From Schlesneria sp. (GTDB lineage: Bacteria; Planctomycetota; Planctomycetia; Planctomycetales; Planctomycetaceae): 64,000 nt of DNA. The DNA lies in contig JAQGHU010000057.1 of NCBI GenBank assembly GCA_028291515.1, forward strand, positions 105,870 through 169,869, written 5' to 3'. Positions 59,982-64,000 of the stretch are shown here, one piece after another; within the stretch, counting starts at the first letter, position 1, and each line of letters begins with the position of its first letter. The notes beneath the pieces are model-generated. The model was not told the origin of the DNA, ran no database searches, and saw only the letters and a program-made list of their open reading frames with translations. The translations under genes and the position numbers were made by a program.

Positions 59982-62633
59982 TCACTGAAGCCGTTCCCGC
60001 AATCGATGCAGCTCCTGCAACGCTGCGATTGGCGTCATCTCGTCAACTTTCATCTGACGCAGTTCGTCGATGATCGGATGTTCTTCCTCGAAGAGCGAAA
60101 GCTGCAACTCGCGTTTCTTCTGCGTCCGTCGTGCCGGGACTTTTGTCTTGCCAGACTCGTCCACATGATCTGACTCCAATGTCTGCAGAATCACCTTGGC
60201 TCGATCCAGGACCGGGCGCGGAACTCCTGCCAATTGTGCGACGTGGATTCCGTAGCTCTTGTGTGCCGACCCGGGAATGATCTTGTGTAGAAAGATCACG
60301 TCATCGGCTTCTTCTCGAACGGCCACGTTCCAGTTCACACATTGCTTCAGCGATTGAGTCAGTTGCGTCAACTCGTGATAGTGCGTCGCGAAAAGCGTGC
60401 GACAACTGATCACATCATGCAGATATTCCGTGATCGACCAGGCCAGTGAGATTCCGTCATAAGTACTGGTTCCGCGGCCGATTTCATCCAGAATCACCAA
60501 GCTCTGCTTCGTGGCGGCGTTCAGGATGCGAGCGGTCTCGGTCATCTCGACCATGAACGTACTTTGCCCCTTACCAAGTTCGTCGCTGGCCCCAACACGA
60601 GCGAAAATACGATCTGCGATCCCGATGCGAGCCGACTTGGCGGGAACAAACGATCCGATCTGAGCCATTACCGTCAGCAGCGCTGCCTGGCGAATATACG
60701 TGCTTTTACCGGCCATGTTGGGGCCGGTGATCAGTTGGATCAGTCCCGGCGATGCCATCGGCTCTGTGGACGCCTGACCGTCTTCCTGTGCGGCAGGGAT
60801 CCCGATGCTGACATCATTCGGGACAAATTCACCCGATGGCTTCAGGCGATCCAGGACCGGATGGCGGCCTTCGCTGATGTCGAGGATCGGATCACTCGTG
60901 ATCTCGGGGCGGCAATAGCGAGCACTCACAGCCAGCGTCGCTAATGCCGCGAGGACATCGATTTCCGCGAGGACTTCGGCATTGTCGCGTAGTCGCGGCG
61001 ACTGCAGGGCGACTCGTTCACGCAGGCCGGTGAACAACTCCTGCTCCAGTTGCACCGCTTGACCTTCGGCTCGCAGGACTTTGTCCTCATACTCTTTCAG
61101 CGCCGGTGTGATGAAACGTTCATAGTTCTTCAGCGTCTGTTTACGAATGTATTCCGGCGGCACTTTGTCGGCCTGTGCGGCCGTGCATTCCAGGTAATAG
61201 CCGAAAACCTTGTTGAACCCGACCTTCAAGTTGGGAATGCCTGTTCGTTCGATTTCGGAAGCCTGATACCGAACGATCCAGTCTTTACCGCCGCGAGCCA
61301 GATCGCGCCATTCATCGAGTTGTGCGTGATAGCCATCACGGATCAAACCCCCGTCCGTTGTCAGCATCGGTGGTTCATCGACGAGTGCCGTCTCGATGTC
61401 GGATCGAATCTCGGGACATAGATCAAGCTTCGCTTCCAGTTCGATCAGTCGAGCCGCAGCACGCCCCGACAGCTTTGCTTTCAGCTTGGGCAGCAGGGCC
61501 AGCGTGCGGGCCAGACAAGCCAGATCTCGAGGCGAGCACCGACCGGTGGCGACTCGAGCCGTCAGTCGCTGCATGTCGTAGGCGTTCTGCAGTTGCTCAC
61601 GCAGATCGCGACAGAACATGGAATCGGTCGTCAATTCCTCAACGGAATCCAGACGCAAATTGATTCGAGCGGGATCAGTCAGCGGATTCGACAGCCACTC
61701 TCCCAACAGGCGTGCTCCCATCGGCGTCACAGTCTCGTCGATGACTGCCAGCAGACTCCCCGCGCGTTCGCCATTACGTAGCGTCTGCGTCAGTTCCAAG
61801 CTGCGACGAGTTGCCTCGTCGATCAACAGACTTGTCCCGCGGCGATAAGGCTCAAGCCGCGTAATGTGCCCCAGGCTGCTGCGCTGCGTCTCACGCAGAT
61901 AGTCGAGCAGTGCTCCCGCGGCGGTGACTCCGGGCGTGTGTTCATCAATGTCAAAGCCAGACAACGTTCGCGTCTGGAACTGCTCCAGAAGCAGTCGCAG
62001 GCACTGATCCGCGGCGAATGACCATGGTGGTCGTTCACTTAGAAACAGACCGCTCATCCGCGATAAGGCCTGGATGACTGGACTTTCGGTGGTCTTGTCA
62101 GGAATCAAGCATTCTGCAGGATGGATCCGGGCGATCTCGTCGAGGACCGCATCGTTGTGTAGATCGCTCACAAAGAACCGCCCGGTCGAGACTTCGACCC
62201 AGGCCAAGCCACAGGAATCTTTCGCCGGGAAGACGCACGCCAGGAAATTGCTTTCGCGCGGGTCCAGCAACGAGTCTTCAGTCAGTGTTCCCGGAGTAAC
62301 CACGCGAGTCACATCGCGTTTGACTGGCCCCTTGGCCAGCTTGGGGTCTTCCATCTGCTCGCAAATTGCCGCACGAAAGCCGGCTCGCACCAGTTTCTGC
62401 AGGTATCCGTCCAATTGATGGTACGGAAAGCCGGCCATCGGAATCGGATTCGGCGATCCTTTGTCGCGGCTGGTCAGCGTTAAACCGACCGCTTTCGAAG
62501 CCGAAACCGCATCCTCGTAGAATAGCTCGTAGAAGTCCCCCATCCGAAACAGAAGAATGGCATTCGGGTGCTGAGCTTTCACCTCAAGGTACCGCTGCAT
62601 CGCGGGCGTCGGGGTCCGTTCCGTAGTCGTCAT
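59982..62633 (-). CDS. mutS: DNA mismatch repair ATPase MutS
   Basis: 883 aa, full length. The N-terminal mismatch-reading motif F-x-E is present in [12 protein letters not shown]; the connector, lever and clamp domains follow, and the C-terminal ATPase has Walker A GPNMAGKS, the [16 protein letters not shown] segment, Walker [17 protein letters not shown] and [10 protein letters not shown]. The tail after the ATPase is helical. MutS scans DNA for mismatches and recruits MutL. No mutL in the neighbourhood. Confidence 0.97.
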   Translation of the reverse strand: MTTTERTPTPAMQRYLEVKAQHPNAILLFRMGDFYELFYEDAVSASKAVGLTLTSRDKGSPNPIPMAGFPYHQLDGYLQKLVRAGFRAAICEQMEDPKLAKGPVKRDVTRVVTPGTLTEDSLLDPRESNFLACVFPAKDSCGLAWVEVSTGRFFVSDLHNDAVLDEIARIHPAECLIPDKTTESPVIQALSRMSGLFLSERPPWSFAADQCLRLLLEQFQTRTLSGFDIDEHTPGVTAAGALLDYLRETQRSSLGHITRLEPYRRGTSLLIDEATRRSLELTQTLRNGERAGSLLAVIDETVTPMGARLLGEWLSNPLTDPARINLRLDSVEELTTDSMFCRDLREQLQNAYDMQRLTARVATGRCSPRDLACLARTLALLPKLKAKLSGRAAARLIELEAKLDLCPEIRSDIETALVDEPPMLTTDGGLIRDGYHAQLDEWRDLARGGKDWIVRYQASEIERTGIPNLKVGFNKVFGYYLECTAAQADKVPPEYIRKQTLKNYERFITPALKEYEDKVLRAEGQAVQLEQELFTGLRERVALQSPRLRDNAEVLAEIDVLAALATLAVSARYCRPEITSDPILDISEGRHPVLDRLKPSGEFVPNDVSIGIPAAQEDGQASTEPMASPGLIQLITGPNMAGKSTYIRQAALLTVMAQIGSFVPAKSARIGIADRIFARVGASDELGKGQSTFMVEMTETARILNAATKQSLVILDEIGRGTSTYDGISLAWSITEYLHDVISCRTLFATHYHELTQLTQSLKQCVNWNVAVREEADDVIFLHKIIPGSAHKSYGIHVAQLAGVPRPVLDRAKVILQTLESDHVDESGKTKVPARRTQKKRELQLSLFEEEHPIIDELRQMKVDEMTPIAALQELHRLRERLQ

Positions 62634-62795
62634 TGTGCGGAGAACTTCTGGCTATCTGCAGGAGAGTGATCAGGAAGCGGTACAGTACCGATTAAAGGCG
62701 ACGGCGTCGAATGTCCCATCGGATGGTATCATCCTGAGGATTCCGATTTGTCTTTGAGTCTCTGCTGCTCCAAGAATCGCGATTAGGGGTGGATC

Positions 62796-63209
62796 GTGCG
62801 GGCGTTCTTCAAAGGCTGGCGACGGAAGGTGGGTTGCGTCACGTTGATGGTGTCGCTGGCTCTTGTCGGAGCGTGGATTCGTAGCTCACGGGTCTTCGAC
62901 CATATTTCGTTCGCAATCGGGAATCGGCAGCATGAAATTAGATCGATTGGGAACCACGTATGGTGGTGTTCATGGGAACCCGTGCGACTGAAACCCGATT
63001 GGTCGTCATCGTCGCTGCTAAGCAAAGAGCGAGTCACCGATTTGTCTGCGAGGGTTGATGGCGAATATCGTATGATGCGCGGCTTGGTGCGACTTCGGTT
63101 TGCATCTTGGAACGCAGACTACTGGTCCGTTGCCGTCCCCATGACGCTGCTCTCGGCTTACCTGATCCTCTGGAAACCGCGAAAGAAGCCGAACGCCCAA
63201 TCAGACTAA
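62796..63209 (+). CDS. Small membrane protein, unknown
   Basis: 137 aa from a GTG at 62796. One hydrophobic segment near the N-terminus (CVTLMVSLALVGAWI) and one near the C-terminus (WSVAVPMTLLSAYLILW), with a soluble loop between that contains several Trp and Arg residues (HVWWCSWEP). No family recognised; planctomycetes carry many short proteins of this kind. Divergent from mutS by 160 bases; its end overlaps the Rieske gene end by nine bases. Confidence 0.65.
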   Translation: MRAFFKGWRRKVGCVTLMVSLALVGAWIRSSRVFDHISFAIGNRQHEIRSIGNHVWWCSWEPVRLKPDWSSSSLLSKERVTDLSARVDGEYRMMRGLVRLRFASWNADYWSVAVPMTLLSAYLILWKPRKKPNAQSD

Positions 63210-63581
63210 CCCATTATCGTCCGCATCTCCGTGCTTTGGCTGCGGCGTCGCGGTCTTGCCGACTTGAATCTGGTCGTCGACGATCCGAACGGGAAAACTT
63301 TCCGTTCGCACTTTGGATTTTGGGTTATCCATCCACAGTCCGTTGGTGATGCAGAAGTTCCAGGCGTGCCAGGGACACACAACATTGTCCCCGTCGACGT
63401 ATCCAGACGCCAGCGATGCTCCCATGTGAGGGCAACAATCGTTAATCGCGTGATAGACACCGTCTCGCAGAAAGACCGCGATCATCCGCCCATTGACGGG
63501 AAACGCTCGCCCTTCGCCTTCAGGAATCGTGCCGACTTTGGACACCGTGCAAAACTCATCATCCGCTTTCGTCTCGTCCAC
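63201..63581 (-). CDS. Rieske 2Fe-2S protein (NirD-like)
   Basis: 126 aa from a GTG at 63581 with GGAGAG six bases before; the frame stays open to 63989, but the added part includes low-complexity intergenic-type sequence. The two ligand boxes are DCCPHMGASL (Cys-x-His) and VVCPWHAWNF (Cys-x2-His), 16 residues apart as in Rieske proteins, preceded by VSKVGTIPEGEGRAFPVNGR, which is the usual start of the NirD-like group. It carries electrons, perhaps to an oxygenase or nitrite reductase, but no such gene is adjacent. Confidence 0.85.
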   Translation of the reverse strand: MDETKADDEFCTVSKVGTIPEGEGRAFPVNGRMIAVFLRDGVYHAINDCCPHMGASLASGYVDGDNVVCPWHAWNFCITNGLWMDNPKSKVRTESFPVRIVDDQIQVGKTATPQPKHGDADDNGLV

Positions 63582-64000
63582 AAATCTCTCCGCGAATTGC
63601 CAGCCTTCACGGCCGACAGCAGCAACCTCAAATTCGTCTCGCTCCAGCTGAATCTTAGCAATTGAACCCGTAGCCTCGTAGTGTGCGCCGCTTTGGTTGG
63701 TGCCATTGAAACCGTGAATCGGGTGTAGACCGTTGAAACTAGATTTGATTGCCTTTCTTGATTCGTGCGAATTCGTCGCATTCGTGGTCAATATCTTCTC
63801 TACGTTCTTCGTGCCTCTGCCTTTCAATTTCATTCCGTGGTTCGTCGCGAGAAAATCTGCGACGAATTTCCCCAAATCTCCGAAATTGGGTTTGATCGAG
63901 TCACCCGTTTTTGGCACAAGAGGATCACAATCCAAGTGCCGATTAGCCTCTGCGTAGCCACGGTCGCCAAGACCTTGGGCGAATGTCATTGGACGTTATT
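63582..64000. other. Intergenic tail of the window, no sure gene
   Basis: The minus-strand frame continues through this stretch to 63989 but contains the low-complexity AAxGACGAATTCGCACGAATC type sequence common between genes in this kind of genome. I call no gene. The last 150 bases read as protein-like (SIKPNFGDLGKFVADF) on the minus strand, so a gene end beyond the window cannot be excluded. Confidence 0.45.

Noticed and set aside
63733..63957. 74-codon hydrophobic plus-strand frame at the window end
   Set aside because: Phe-rich translation of A-rich intergenic repeats read on the opposite strand.
63582..63989. 136-codon N-terminal extension of the Rieske protein
   Set aside because: The extension includes typical intergenic low-complexity sequence and the GTG at 63581 has a good ribosome site and gives the usual NirD-like length.
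1..64000. CRISPR arrays
   Set aside because: I saw no regularly spaced direct repeats of 20-40 bases.

Overview
The window looks like chromosome from a planctomycete (Planctomycetota). The evidence is a lipoprotein with the TIGR03067-type domain that is largely confined to this group, many secreted proteins of unknown function present as tandem paralogues, short single-gene transcription units, and ordinary bacterial housekeeping genes (mutS, nadK, pepA, xseB, ackA). This assignment is inference from gene content; there is no rRNA in the window to confirm it.

Layout. 1-15.5 kb is chromosomal backbone: the end of a TPR protein, a BON-like protein, an ADP-ribosylglycohydrolase, a CinA-type amidase, GDP-mannose dehydratase, a phosphoketolase / histidine phosphatase / acetate kinase cluster that would turn sugar phosphates into acetate and ATP, and a three-gene efflux operon (HlyD adaptor, double-ATPase ABC transporter, ABC-2 permease) with the layout of E. 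coli yhiI-rbbA-yhhJ.

15.58-29.84 kb is a 14.2-kb integrated element in the 3' end of a tRNA-Ser(UGA) gene, bounded by a 25-bp direct repeat of the tRNA end. It carries a large serine recombinase next to the left end and a tyrosine integrase, an excisionase-like protein and a MerR-like regulator next to the right end. Three TCTGCCC dyads flank the regulator. Its main cargo is a minus-strand operon hsdM-hsdS-AAA ATPase-HNH endonuclease, whose genes overlap or are 4 bp apart and which has no hsdR. I read this as a defence system in which a Septu-like ATPase/HNH pair may take the place of the type I restriction subunit; that is an inference and the strongest candidate here for an undescribed system. 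A HEPN-like protein (Rx4H motif), two small membrane proteins and a run of short overlapping genes are also inside the element.

29.8-64 kb returns to backbone: gamma-glutamyltransferase, a MATE exporter, a class III aminotransferase, D-aminoacylase, a 2Fe-2S ferredoxin, leucyl aminopeptidase, NAD kinase, an oxidase-methyltransferase fusion that probably completes mnm5U34 tRNA modification (MnmL/MnmC(o)-like plus MnmM-like), a metallo-beta-lactamase-fold hydrolase, xseB, two tandem secreted metalloprotease paralogues separated by an unknown gene, a HerA/FtsK-type ATPase, two tandem secreted CPFC proteins, a SNF2 helicase with a small upstream partner, mutS and a Rieske protein. Two long inverted repeats (34.67 and 59.80 kb) lie in intergenic DNA.

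All functional calls come from reading motifs and translated sequence by eye; no database search was run.
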